Positions 42,140 to 50,478 of a DNA stretch of 64,000 nt are shown one piece after another. Position 1 is the first letter of the stretch. Every line of letters begins with the position of its first letter. Below the pieces are notes generated by a model. That model was not told the DNA's origin. It worked only from the letters and a program-made list of their open reading frames with translations, and did no database searches. A program made the position numbers and the translations under genes. The DNA comes from JAIBJN01 sp963748205 (lineage in GTDB: Bacteria; Actinomycetota; Thermoleophilia; Gaiellales; Gaiellaceae): the NCBI GenBank assembly GCA_963748205.1, contig CAVVIB010000004.1, positions 1 through 64,000 on the forward strand. Reading direction: 5' to 3'.

Positions 42140-43327
42140 ATGAAGATCCCCAGATTCCACCGGCACGAGGACCACGCCCCTCACAGGCGCGAGGAGGGGC
42201 CGGAGCAGCACGTGATCCAGATCGGCGGGGACGAGCTCGCCGCGGTCTTCTCGGCTCCCCGCTGGCTCCGGGACCTCGGGATCGCGTCCTGGCTCCTCGT
42301 CGGCGTCGCCGCGCTGCTCTTCGGCATGGTCTGGCTCCTCGGCGCCACATCGGTGATCACTCAGCCCGTGCTCATCGCCTTCGTCATCGCTTCGGTCGCC
42401 TCGCCGCTGGTGAGCTGGCTGGGTCGGCATCGCATTCCCCGGGCCGGAGGTGCGGCCATCGTTCTCCTCGGCCTGGTGGCCATCGCCGCGCTCGTCCTGC
42501 TGCTGGTGGTCGGAGGGATCGTCTCGCAGGCCGACGAGGCGGGCGGTCACGCGAGCGCAGCGGTCGACAAGATCCAGGGCTGGGCCGAGGACGCGGGAGT
42601 CGACTCGTCGGGCGCCTCGAGCGCCTCGGAGAGCGTCAAGCAGGACACGCCGCAGGTCATCTCGACGCTGGTGGGAGGCCTGGCGACGGGCATCACCGAG
42701 ATTGCATCACTCGCGCTCGGGCTCTCGTTCGCCGCCCTGAGCCTCTTCTTCCTGCTCAAGGACGGGCCGTCGCTCCGCGCGGGCGTCGAAGACCGTATGG
42801 GCGTGCCCAAGCCTGTCGCGCGGACGATTACCGGCAACGTGATCCGCTCCCTCAGGGGCTACTTCCTCGGCGTGACGATCGTCGCGGCCTTCAACGGTGT
42901 GGTGGTCGGCCTCGGGGCGTGGGTGCTCGGCGTGCCCCTGGCCGGGACGATCGCAGTCGTCGCGTTCGTGACGGCGTACGTCCCGTATATCGGCGCGTTC
43001 GTCACGGGCGCGTTTGCGGTGGTGCTTGCGCTCGGATCGGAGGGACTGGCGACCGCGGCGATCATGCTGGTGATCGTCCTCCTGGGGAACGGCCTGCTCC
43101 AGAACATCCTCCAGCCAATCGCGTTCGGGGCGACGCTCGGGCTCAACCCGCTCATCGTCCTCATCGTCACGCTCGGCGCCGGCGCGCTGTTCGGCATGGT
43201 CGGGCTCGTCCTCGCCGCGCCGCTCACGTCGGCGGCGGTGCACATCAGCGCCGACCTCGCGCGCGCCAAGGCGGCTGCCGCGGCTGCTCCGGCGGCGACC
43301 GCCGAGCCTGAAGGGGCCCCGGGATGA
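42140..43327 (+). CDS. AI-2E (PerM)-family permease
   Basis: The product has 395 residues. After a polar N-terminus come about seven helices with the family segments TQPVLIAFVIASVASPLVSW, LGRHRIPRAGGAAIVLLGL, SLFFLLKDGPSLRAGVEDRM, GYFLGVTIVAAFNGVVVGLG, AYVPYIGAFVTGAFAVVLAL and GNGLLQNILQPIAFGATLGL. The substrate is unknown; members include the AI-2 exporter TqsA and ion exchangers. The ATGA overlap with the flippase-like gene starts a four-gene envelope cluster. Confidence 0.9.
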   Translation: MKIPRFHRHEDHAPHRREEGPEQHVIQIGGDELAAVFSAPRWLRDLGIASWLLVGVAALLFGMVWLLGATSVITQPVLIAFVIASVASPLVSWLGRHRIPRAGGAAIVLLGLVAIAALVLLLVVGGIVSQADEAGGHASAAVDKIQGWAEDAGVDSSGASSASESVKQDTPQVISTLVGGLATGITEIASLALGLSFAALSLFFLLKDGPSLRAGVEDRMGVPKPVARTITGNVIRSLRGYFLGVTIVAAFNGVVVGLGAWVLGVPLAGTIAVVAFVTAYVPYIGAFVTGAFAVVLALGSEGLATAAIMLVIVLLGNGLLQNILQPIAFGATLGLNPLIVLIVTLGAGALFGMVGLVLAAPLTSAAVHISADLARAKAAAAAAPAATAEPEGAPG

Positions 43328-44505
43328 GCGCGCCCGCCGCGGCCGAGAAGGCTCTTCCGTTCAGGGACCCCTCCCGTCGCAGACGCCTGGTCAAGGTGGC
43401 GGCCTGGCTGCTCGGGACCGCGCTCGTCGTCGTGGTCCTCCGCCTCCTCGGGATCGACGTCATCGGGTGGTTCGAGAACCTCTGGGACCAGATCAGGGAG
43501 GTCCCCGCCCGCTACATCATCCTCGCGCTGGCCGTCCAGACGGCGCAGACGGTCCTTGCCGGGCTCTCCTACTACGGCATCCTCAGCGCCGCGTATCCCG
43601 GGCACGTCGAGCTCCGCCCCATCGTGGCCGCCTACGCGGTCGGGGTCGCGATGAACAACTTCCTGCCGGCGAACATCGGCACGTTCGTGACGCTCCTCAT
43701 GTTCGTGGCCATCATCCCGGCCTGTACCTTCGCGGGCGCGCTGGCGGCGTATCTGGTCCAGAAGATCTTCTTCACGCTCGCCGGCACGTTCGTCTACCTC
43801 TACCTCTTCCTCTCCGTCCCGGGCTCCTTCGACGAAGCCCTGAACGGCCTCGACGACCACGCGTTGAGGACGATCCTCGTGCTCGCGGGCGGCGGCTTCC
43901 TGGTCGTCGTCGTGGCGCGGATCTTCTGGCGCCAGGTCAAGGCCCTGTGGGAAAAGGCGAAGGCGGGCGGGGCCATCCTCAAGACACCAAAGCGCTACGC
44001 GACCCGCGTCTTCCTGCCCTCGTTCCTCTCGTGGCTCTGCAAGCTGGCCGTGATCGCGATCTTCCTGGCGGCCTTCGCCATCCCGGTCACCTTCGCGTCG
44101 ATCATGTGGGTGGTCGGCTCGGGCTCGCTCGCGAACGTCGTCTCGGTCACTCCCGGCTCGGTCGGAATCACGCAGGCGACGAACGCGCTCGCCCTCGACG
44201 CCTGCTGCGACGTCGCCAAGAGCACCGCCGTCGCGTACTCGACCGCGCAGCAGCTGATCACGACCGCCTGGAACGTCACGCTCGCGCTCGTCCTCGTCGT
44301 GTGGGTGTTCGGCTGGACGGGCGGAAAGACGCTGGTCGGCCAGTCCTACACCGACGCGAAGGTCAAGGTCGCCGAGCAGAAGGAGCAACGGGCCGAGAAG
44401 AAGCAGGCGAAGCGGGCGCAGCGCGAAGCCGATGGCGGTGGCGAGCTGCTCGGCCGCTTCCGGCGCCGCCCCGCTCAGCAGGACGACGAGCCGGAAGGCC
44501 AATAG
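43324..44505 (+). CDS. flippase-like membrane protein (LPG synthase TM / UPF0104 family)
   Basis: The product has 393 residues and 8 helices of the lysylphosphatidylglycerol synthase transmembrane family: ILALAVQTAQTVLAGLSYYG, VAMNNFLPANIGTFVTLLMF, AAYLVQKIFFTLAGTFVYLY, VSVTPGSVGITQATNALALD. A charged C-terminal tail (KEQRAEKKQAKRAQREADGG) is cytosolic. It likely moves a lipid or lipid-linked compound. It is translationally coupled to the AI-2E gene and followed after 4 bases by the holin/phosphodiesterase fusion. Confidence 0.87.
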   Translation: MSAPAAAEKALPFRDPSRRRRLVKVAAWLLGTALVVVVLRLLGIDVIGWFENLWDQIREVPARYIILALAVQTAQTVLAGLSYYGILSAAYPGHVELRPIVAAYAVGVAMNNFLPANIGTFVTLLMFVAIIPACTFAGALAAYLVQKIFFTLAGTFVYLYLFLSVPGSFDEALNGLDDHALRTILVLAGGGFLVVVVARIFWRQVKALWEKAKAGGAILKTPKRYATRVFLPSFLSWLCKLAVIAIFLAAFAIPVTFASIMWVVGSGSLANVVSVTPGSVGITQATNALALDACCDVAKSTAVAYSTAQQLITTAWNVTLALVLVVWVFGWTGGKTLVGQSYTDAKVKVAEQKEQRAEKKQAKRAQREADGGGELLGRFRRRPAQQDDEPEGQ

Positions 44506-44509
44506 AGAC

Positions 44510-46513
44510 GTGGAGAAGCAGACTGCGGCTTCCTATGCCAAGCCGCTGACCTGGCACGGCGAGCGACCGCGCATCCGGCCCGCGCGGCTCGTGGTCGCCT
44601 GGCTCATCTCGGCTCTGGCGCTCCTGGCCGCGGCCTACATCGTCCCGGGCGCCGAGGTCGAGGGCTTCTGGGGCGCGCTCCTCGTCGCCCTGGTCGTCGC
44701 GATCCTGAACGCGATCCTCCCGCCGCTGATCGCCGCGCTGCGCCTGCCGTTCACGCTCGCGCTCGGCTTCGTGCTCGTCCTGCTCGCCAACGCGGGCATG
44801 CTGCTCATCGCTGACGCCGTCACCGAGGGCACGATCGAGCTCGACTCGTTCTGGGTCGCCCTGCTCGTCTCGCTCGTGGCCTCCGCCGTCAGCATCGCTC
44901 TCCAGGTCGTCGTCGGCGCGAACGACGACGACACGTACACGCTGCGCTCGATCCAGCGCCTCGCGCGGCGGTCGGGCGAGCTCGTCGCCACGGACGAGCC
45001 GGGGATCCTCTTTCTGGAGATCGACGGCCTGGCGCTGCCCATGCTTCGGAACGCGATGCGCGACGGGAACGCGCCGACGATGGCGCGCTGGCTCGCCGAG
45101 GACAAGTATGCGCTGACCGAGTGGGAGACCGATCTCTCGTCGCAGACCGGCGCGAGCCAGGCCGGCATCCTCCTCGGCTCCAACGAGGACATCTCGGCCT
45201 TCCGGTGGGTCGAGAAGGAGACCGGGAGGCTGATGACATGCTCGGCGCCGGCGGACTGCGCGGAGATCGAGCGCAGGCGCGCCACGGGGATCGGCCTGCT
45301 CCGCGACGGCGGCGCGAGCCGCGGGAACCTGCTCTCCGGGGAGGCCGACCATCTGATCCTGACGGTGAGCAAGCTCGAGGCCGAGAAGAAGGCGAACCCG
45401 GGCTACCGCGCGTTCCTCTCCAACGGCTTCAACGTCACCCGGGCGCTGGTCCTCTTCTTCTGGGAGGTCGTCCTCGAGATCACCGCCTCCGCGCGCCAGC
45501 GGCGGCGCGACGTGCGTCCCCGCGGGCACCGCGGCGGGCTCTATCCCTTCATGCGCGCCGCGATGTGCGTCGTCGTGCGCGACCTGATCGTCTACGGCGT
45601 CCTCACGGACATGATGAAGGGGCGCCCCGCCGTGTACGCGACGTTCTCGAGCTACGACGAGGTCGCCCACCACTCGGGCCTCGAGCGCGCCGACACGCTC
45701 GAGGCTCTGCGCAAGCTCGACGAGCAGTTCGGGCGCATCGACCGCGCGCGTCCGTATGCGCCGCGGCCGTACGAGATCGTCGTCCTCTCGGACCACGGGC
45801 AGACGCAAGGCGCGACGTTCAAGCAGCGCAACGGCTACGGGCTCGACGAGCTCATCGAGCGGTCGCTGGCCGACGGGAAGGTCGCGGAGGTCGCAGGCGG
45901 CGACGAGCAGGACGCGATGGTCGGCCACGCGCTCGGTGAGGCGACCGGCCGCGCCCCTGAGAAGAAGCGCGCCAAGAACGACGTCAGCGGCGAGTCCGCG
46001 GTCGTCCTCGGCTCCGGGAACCTCGGCCTCGTCTACCTGATGGAGGAGCAGCGCCGGCTCACGCTCGAGGAGCTCGACGCGCGCCATCCCGAGCTCGTGC
46101 CCGCCCTGCGCTCACACCCGCACGTCGGCTGGCTGCTCGTGCGCTCGGAGCAGGACGGGCCGGTCGCGCTCGGCGCCCGCGGCGTGCGCTACCTCGCCGA
46201 CGGCCGCATCGAAGGCGAGGATCCGCTCGCGCACTTCTCGCCGCACGCTGCGAGCCACCTGCTGCGGACGGACGGGTTCCCGCACGTGGCGGACATCATG
46301 GTCGGGAGCTTCTACGACCCCGACCTCGACGAGGGCTGCGCTTTCGAGGAGCTCATCTCCTTCCACGGCGGCCTCGGAGGGCCGCAGACGCGCGCCTTCA
46401 TCCTCCACCCCGCCGAGCTTCCCGTTCCCGAAGGGCCCATCCTGGGCGCCGCCGCGGTGCACGAGATCCTGCTCGGCTGGCGGCAGCACCTCTCGAAAGG
46501 AGATCAGGAGTGA
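44510..46513 (+). CDS. membrane-anchored phosphodiesterase/alkaline phosphatase-like protein with N-terminal phage-holin-4-like domain
   Basis: The product has 667 residues. The first 135 contain four helices of the holin-4 superfamily (LISALALLAAAYIVPGAEVE, LVVAILNAILPPLIAALRLP, FTLALGFVLVLLANAGMLLI). A catalytic domain of the nucleotide pyrophosphatase/alkaline phosphatase superfamily follows: ILFLEIDGLALPMLRNAMRD (metal Asp), ALTEWETDLSSQTGASQAGI (Thr/Ser nucleophile region), YATFSSYDEVAHHSGLERAD (metal Asp and His), EIVVLSDHGQTQGATFKQRN (Asp-His pair). Presumably it hydrolyses a phosphodiester in the membrane region. The start is GTG 44510; the stop overlaps the next gene. Confidence 0.88.
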   Translation: MEKQTAASYAKPLTWHGERPRIRPARLVVAWLISALALLAAAYIVPGAEVEGFWGALLVALVVAILNAILPPLIAALRLPFTLALGFVLVLLANAGMLLIADAVTEGTIELDSFWVALLVSLVASAVSIALQVVVGANDDDTYTLRSIQRLARRSGELVATDEPGILFLEIDGLALPMLRNAMRDGNAPTMARWLAEDKYALTEWETDLSSQTGASQAGILLGSNEDISAFRWVEKETGRLMTCSAPADCAEIERRRATGIGLLRDGGASRGNLLSGEADHLILTVSKLEAEKKANPGYRAFLSNGFNVTRALVLFFWEVVLEITASARQRRRDVRPRGHRGGLYPFMRAAMCVVVRDLIVYGVLTDMMKGRPAVYATFSSYDEVAHHSGLERADTLEALRKLDEQFGRIDRARPYAPRPYEIVVLSDHGQTQGATFKQRNGYGLDELIERSLADGKVAEVAGGDEQDAMVGHALGEATGRAPEKKRAKNDVSGESAVVLGSGNLGLVYLMEEQRRLTLEELDARHPELVPALRSHPHVGWLLVRSEQDGPVALGARGVRYLADGRIEGEDPLAHFSPHAASHLLRTDGFPHVADIMVGSFYDPDLDEGCAFEELISFHGGLGGPQTRAFILHPAELPVPEGPILGAAAVHEILLGWRQHLSKGDQE

Positions 46514-47631
46514 TCTACGGGATCTGGACCGCGGTGGGCGTCGTCGCGCTCGTTCTCGCGATCGCGACCATCTTCAGCGCGCTCCGCAACCCCCGCCTCT
46601 CCGGCGGCGAGAAGGCCGTCTGGGTGGGCGCGTCCATCGTCTTCCCGATCTTCGGCGCGATCGTGTACTTCACCGTCCGCCGGGACTGGTGAGCCCTTCC
46701 GGCGGCTGATCCGCGACGCCAGCAGTCCGGCGCCGAGGAGCAGCGCCTCGACGATCGTGATCGCGAGGCGGTTGAGCACGGTCACGCCGAGCGCCGCGCC
46801 GGACGAGACGATCACCTCCAGCAGCGCGTACATCGACGCCTCGCGGACGCCCAGGCCGGAGGGCGCGAACACGACGAGCACGGCCACGATCGCCCCGACT
46901 GCGGCGGCGCCGCCGAGGTACGGGATCGTGGCGATGCCCGGATCGGCGTCGAGCGAGCGCAGGAGCAGATAGAGGGCCGCGCCGCCAACGAGCCACGTGA
47001 AGCTGTAGTAGACGAGCAGGCTCACGAGCACCCGGTACGGAAGCCGCGGCGGCTCCGGCGCGTGGAAGCGGCGGAAGAGCGCTCGCGCAAGCGCCGTGAA
47101 GACGCGCGGGTGGAGCAGCACGGCGAGGAGGACGCCGAAGGCGATCAGCGGCCAGAGCGGCGTGTCGATCTCCTCGACCGCGGTCAGGCCGACGACGAAG
47201 ACGAGGATCCCGGCGACCGCGGAGAGGCCGGCCTCGAGGAGGATCGAGCTGAGGACGAACGACGTGTCGCGAACGCCGCCGGCGCGGCGAAGCCAGACGA
47301 TGCGGGCGAGCGGCGTCCAGACGCCGCCCGGGATGTACTTCGCGAGCATCGAGGCCATCTCGGACTGGAGCGCTATCCGGTACGGGACGCGGATCCCGAG
47401 GGCGGCCAGGATTCCCTGCCAGCCGACGACGAAGAGGAGGTAGTACGCGGCGAGGACCGCCAGCCCTGCGAGCAGGAAGAGAGGATCCACGTCCTCGAGG
47501 AGCGGCAGCGCCTCGGCCCACGTGTCGCGCACCGCGTAGGCGAGGAACGCGAGCCCCGCGATCAGGAAGGCGACCTGCAGCCCGACGAGCACACGCCGGC
47601 GGCGGAGGAACGCAGGAAGCCGGCTCGCCAC
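46504..47631 (-). CDS. flippase-like membrane protein (LPG synthase TM family) with doubtful C-terminal end
   Basis: The product has 375 residues as an open frame: eight helices with YYLLFVVGWQGILAALGIRV, SEMASMLAKYIPGGVWTPLA, RRAGGVRDTSFVLSSILLEA, VVFAPSGLGVREASMYALLE, the family pattern. After SRISRRKG, the last 60 residues (rich in D/R/E/G) are antisense to the PLDc_N gene at 46510-46692 and look like antisense text. The true end is probably near 46690. It is convergent with the envelope cluster. Confidence 0.82.
   Translation of the reverse strand: MASRLPAFLRRRRVLVGLQVAFLIAGLAFLAYAVRDTWAEALPLLEDVDPLFLLAGLAVLAAYYLLFVVGWQGILAALGIRVPYRIALQSEMASMLAKYIPGGVWTPLARIVWLRRAGGVRDTSFVLSSILLEAGLSAVAGILVFVVGLTAVEEIDTPLWPLIAFGVLLAVLLHPRVFTALARALFRRFHAPEPPRLPYRVLVSLLVYYSFTWLVGGAALYLLLRSLDADPGIATIPYLGGAAAVGAIVAVLVVFAPSGLGVREASMYALLEVIVSSGAALGVTVLNRLAITIVEALLLGAGLLASRISRRKGSPVPADGEVHDRAEDREDDGRAHPDGLLAAGEAGVAERAEDGRDRENERDDAHRGPDPVDHS
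46510..46692 (+). CDS. PLDc_N-domain mini membrane protein
   Basis: The product has 60 residues: one helix (GIWTAVGVVALVLAIATIFS), the loop ALRNPRLSGGEKAVWVGASI and a second helix (VFPIFGAIVYFTVRRDW). This is the stand-alone phospholipase D N-terminal (PLDc_N) pattern, ending in the typical YF.. basic tail. GTG 46510 overlaps the upstream stop as GTGA, with AAAGGAG before it. Its function is unknown. Confidence 0.88.
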   Translation: MIYGIWTAVGVVALVLAIATIFSALRNPRLSGGEKAVWVGASIVFPIFGAIVYFTVRRDW

Positions 47632-47653
47632 AGTATTGGAGTCTAGGAAAGCG

Positions 47654-47681
47654 AAGGGCGGGCCCTAGCGGGCCCGCCCTT
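47654..47681. terminator. intrinsic terminator
   Basis: AAGGGCGGGCCC pairs perfectly with GGGCCCGCCCTT around TAGC. It lies just after the end of the minus-strand SdrD-like gene and ahead of the flippase-like gene. Confidence 0.75.
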
Positions 47682-47710
47682 TCGCGCTCGGTCCGGGTAC
47701 CGGCACTGAG

Positions 47711-49213
47711 TTAGTGCCAGCCCCCCTTGTCCCGGTCGTGCCCGTCGTAATCGCGATCGTCCCGGCCGTAACCGCTGTTCCAGTGATCGTCCTTGCACCG
47801 GTCGCGGTCGTAGTCGTCACGATCGTGGTCGCGGCAGTCGTCGTCCCGGCCGTACTTGTCCCGGTCGTGACCGCCGTACTTGTCGTCCTTGTCGCAACGG
47901 TCGTCATCACGGTCGCAGTCGTCGCGATCGTGGCCGCCGTACTTGTCGTACTTGTCGTCCTTGTCGCAGCGATCGTCACGGTCGCAGTCGTCGTCACGAT
48001 CGTGCTTGTACTTGTCGTACTTGTCGTCGCAGTCCTTCTTCTTCGAGACGAAGCCGAAGTCGACGGTCAGGTCGGCCCCCGAGGGGACGACCACGGTGTG
48101 CGACGCGTTCGTCAGCGGGTTGCCGTCGGAGTCGATGTTGTCCGCCGCGGCGTTCCGCGTGGTCAAGACGTAGTCGTCGAGGACGCCGCCGTTGGCGAAG
48201 TTCGACGCCTTGACCCTGACCTTGTACTCAGCTCCGCAGACAACCTGGAAGCGGTAGTAGCCCGGCTTCCCGGTGGTCGGATGGTTCGCGGTGGTCGTCG
48301 TAGCCACGACGGCGCCGGACGCGTTCAGCAGCTCGAGGCGGACGCCGTTCAGTCCATACATCCAGCTCTCGTCCTGCTTGCCGTCCTTGTCCTTGTCCTT
48401 CCAGACGTAGTCGCCGAGCTCGCACGGACGCGGGCACGGGACGTTGACCTTGACGTTGAAGCTGTCCTCGACACGCGTGTCCGTGTGCTGCGTGATGGCC
48501 CACGCGGTGTTCGGGACGGTGTACTCGCCGCACTGGGCGTACGGGCCGATCTCACGCGTGTACGTGACGGTCTTGTCGACCTTGTTGACGCAGATCTGCT
48601 CGGCGAGCAGGCCGGCGTACGAGTCGTTGACCGAGACACAGTGGTCGATGCGGTTGTCGATCGGGGTCCCGAAGTCGACCGGTGCGGAAACCGTGAACGA
48701 GCTCGAGCCCACCGACGCCGTCGCCGTCGAGGTCCGGTTCGAGTTGTCCGGCAGGTCGGCGAAGAACCGACACCGGAGCTGCGCGCCGGAGTTCAGCTGG
48801 CGCGGGAGCGGAGCGCCCTGGCACGTGACCGTCGCCGGCCCCACGCCGGAGATGACGTTCGTGACGGAGTTGACCGTCACCGCGTCGAGCTCCTTGTTGT
48901 AGACGATGATCTCGCCGACGGCCGACCAGCGGGTCGTGCCCTCGGTGGGCGTGACCGTCACCGTGTAGGTGACCGTGGTCGTCTCGCCCGGCTGCAGCGT
49001 GACGTTCTGCTTGTCCGCCGTTTTGTCGATCTGCCACGTGAACGGGCGGTCGATCGACGCGTTCACCGTGAGCTCGATGTCCGGCCTGGTCGGATCGGGC
49101 GGGTTGGCCGCCGCCGCCTGCGCGAAGACCCCCGTCGCGGCGATGACCACCGCTGTGACCGCCGCGACGAAGCCCCAACTGGCCCGCCTCCGGCGCCTGA
49201 TGCTTACCACCAT
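47711..49213 (-). CDS. secreted SdrD-B-like protein with Asp/Lys/Arg/Cys/His-rich C-terminal tail
   Basis: The product has 500 residues. The signal peptide contains GFVAAVTAVVIAATGVFAQA and ends near AAAA-NPP. Residues about 45-250 form beta-sandwich-like repeats (TTTVTYTVTVTPTEGTTRWS, CQGAPLPRQLNSGAQLRCRF). From CELGDYVWKDKDKDGKQDES (about 267) runs a Cna-B/SdrD-B domain with its calcium-loop pattern, to LTVDFGFVSKK. The last 112 residues are low-complexity repeats of D, K, R, Y, G, H with spaced Cys (for example CDRDDRCDKDDKYDKYGGHD). No LPXTG anchor is present. I infer an extracellular structural or metal-binding role. The ATG has a GGGAGAG site. Confidence 0.85.
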   Translation of the reverse strand: MVVSIRRRRRASWGFVAAVTAVVIAATGVFAQAAAANPPDPTRPDIELTVNASIDRPFTWQIDKTADKQNVTLQPGETTTVTYTVTVTPTEGTTRWSAVGEIIVYNKELDAVTVNSVTNVISGVGPATVTCQGAPLPRQLNSGAQLRCRFFADLPDNSNRTSTATASVGSSSFTVSAPVDFGTPIDNRIDHCVSVNDSYAGLLAEQICVNKVDKTVTYTREIGPYAQCGEYTVPNTAWAITQHTDTRVEDSFNVKVNVPCPRPCELGDYVWKDKDKDGKQDESWMYGLNGVRLELLNASGAVVATTTTANHPTTGKPGYYRFQVVCGAEYKVRVKASNFANGGVLDDYVLTTRNAAADNIDSDGNPLTNASHTVVVPSGADLTVDFGFVSKKKDCDDKYDKYKHDRDDDCDRDDRCDKDDKYDKYGGHDRDDCDRDDDRCDKDDKYGGHDRDKYGRDDDCRDHDRDDYDRDRCKDDHWNSGYGRDDRDYDGHDRDKGGWH

Positions 49214-49486
49214 GAAGCTCTCTCCCTCTTTCGCAGGTCGTTAACGAGCCGGTCCGACGGCCGCGGCGACCGGGGTCGCCTTCGGGTCCGGAACGGCCTG
49301 CTGCCCCGCAGCCAAGTTGCGGGTGATGCTCTTTCCCTCCCACGGAGCCGCCGCCCATTGCGTTCAGTCCCGGCCGGCGTGCGCCAGATCGGATTGAAGC
49401 AGCGAATCTCCTGGATGCAAGACCAGGATTCGCCCGTCCGCCGATACGGGAAGGACGGCGCCGCGCCGCGGGCGTAGACTCGAAGA

Positions 49487-50119
49487 GTGAACTACGACGC
49501 AATCGTCGAAGCTGACGAGCTGCTCGAAGGCAAGCCCTTCACGGATCCGGAGAACACCGAGCGCGAGGTCGGCGTCATGAGCCACATGCTCGAGCACGAG
49601 CGCGAGCGGGCACTGGAGTGGCGCGAGGCAAACGCGCCCGGCGAGCACATCGTCCGCGAGCACGACGAGGAGGGGCACCGGCACCTGATCGTCGTGCCCG
49701 ACACGCGTTCGCTGCTCGAGGCCGAGAACGTCACCGCCGTCGGCTTCTTCGCGCGCCCGCGCGAGGAGGTCGACCACACGATCCTCTTCGACCTCGAGGA
49801 CGAGCTCATCGAGCGCATGCCGCACTACGGCGAGGCCGGCCTGCTCAGCTACTACGACGTCGAGCTCGTGAAAGGCGCCTACGGGAACCTGATCCTGTTC
49901 TCGACGCCCGACGTGCCTCCGGAGTGGTACGGCGACCAGGTGCACCGCCGCGCGACCGAGGTGTCGCCGCACCACTACCACGAAGTGCGCCTCCACAAGG
50001 GGCACATCGCCGGGCCGCTGATGGGATCCGGCGGCATCGCGGTCGAGCGGACGAAGTACTTCGACTTCAAGATCGCGCCGCCCTGGCTCGGCCTGCGGCG
50101 CTTCGTCCCGGCGCACTGA
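49487..50119 (+). CDS. conserved hypothetical protein
   Basis: The product has 210 soluble residues from GTG 49487. Distinct stretches are DENTEREV-type PENTEREVGVMSHMLEHERE, ANAPGEHIVREHDEEGHRHL, VVPDTRSLLEAENVTAVGFF and HHYHEVRLHKGHIAGPLMGS. The many His and Glu residues (HRHL, HHYHEVRLHKGH) could bind a metal. I do not recognise the family. It is monocistronic; the 273 bases upstream separate it from the divergent SdrD-like gene. Confidence 0.75.
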   Translation: MNYDAIVEADELLEGKPFTDPENTEREVGVMSHMLEHERERALEWREANAPGEHIVREHDEEGHRHLIVVPDTRSLLEAENVTAVGFFARPREEVDHTILFDLEDELIERMPHYGEAGLLSYYDVELVKGAYGNLILFSTPDVPPEWYGDQVHRRATEVSPHHYHEVRLHKGHIAGPLMGSGGIAVERTKYFDFKIAPPWLGLRRFVPAH

Positions 50120-50149
50120 GCTGCCTGCCAGTTTGAGGGCCGGACGCGC

Positions 50150-50324
50150 GGGAACGCGAGCCGCACGTCCACTTCCAGCTCATGGACGGCCCACGCCCGG
50201 GCTCGCGGCAGGCCTGCCCTTCGTCTTCGCGCACGTGAGGATCGGCGACGCGGCGCCCGGAGCCGGCGTTCCGGCCAACGAGCAGGCGATGGTGGCAGGC
50301 CGGCCGGCGTTCACCAGATCTTGA
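50150..50324 (+). pseudogene. C-terminal remnant of an M23 (LytM-type) peptidase
   Basis: The sequence encodes EPHVHFQLMDGPRPGSRQ, matching the end of M23 zinc peptidases (the H-x-H metal motif in PHVHFQ), then after a shift near 50205 AGLPFVFAHVRIGDAAPGAG and VPANEQAMVAGRPAFTRS before a stop. Nothing upstream encodes the first part of the enzyme, so this is a fragment. It occupies the 359-base gap before the MmpL gene, which otherwise holds nothing recognisable. Confidence 0.55.
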
Positions 50325-50478
50325 CCAGAAACGTCTCGCCGTTGTCGGGGAGCGCGTGTAGCCTGCGTCCCGACTGCCCGGCCGGGTCGCCCAGACCCCG
50401 AGCGCACCGACCGATGAGTCCCGCGTCGTCAGCCGGTCTGTATGTGAAACCCCCCGTAACCAAGGAGGCGATCAGCCG

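Noticed and set aside
47720..48020. Short spaced DNA repeats (GTCGTACTTGTCGT, CGGTCGTGACC) resembling a CRISPR or tandem array
   Set aside because: Repeats are irregular, have no constant spacers, and are explained by the D/K/Y/C-rich coding sequence.
47714..49477. 587-codon Val-rich plus-strand frame opposite the SdrD-like gene
   Set aside because: The Val/Ala-rich start is the antisense of the Asp/His/Arg-rich tail repeats, not a membrane protein.
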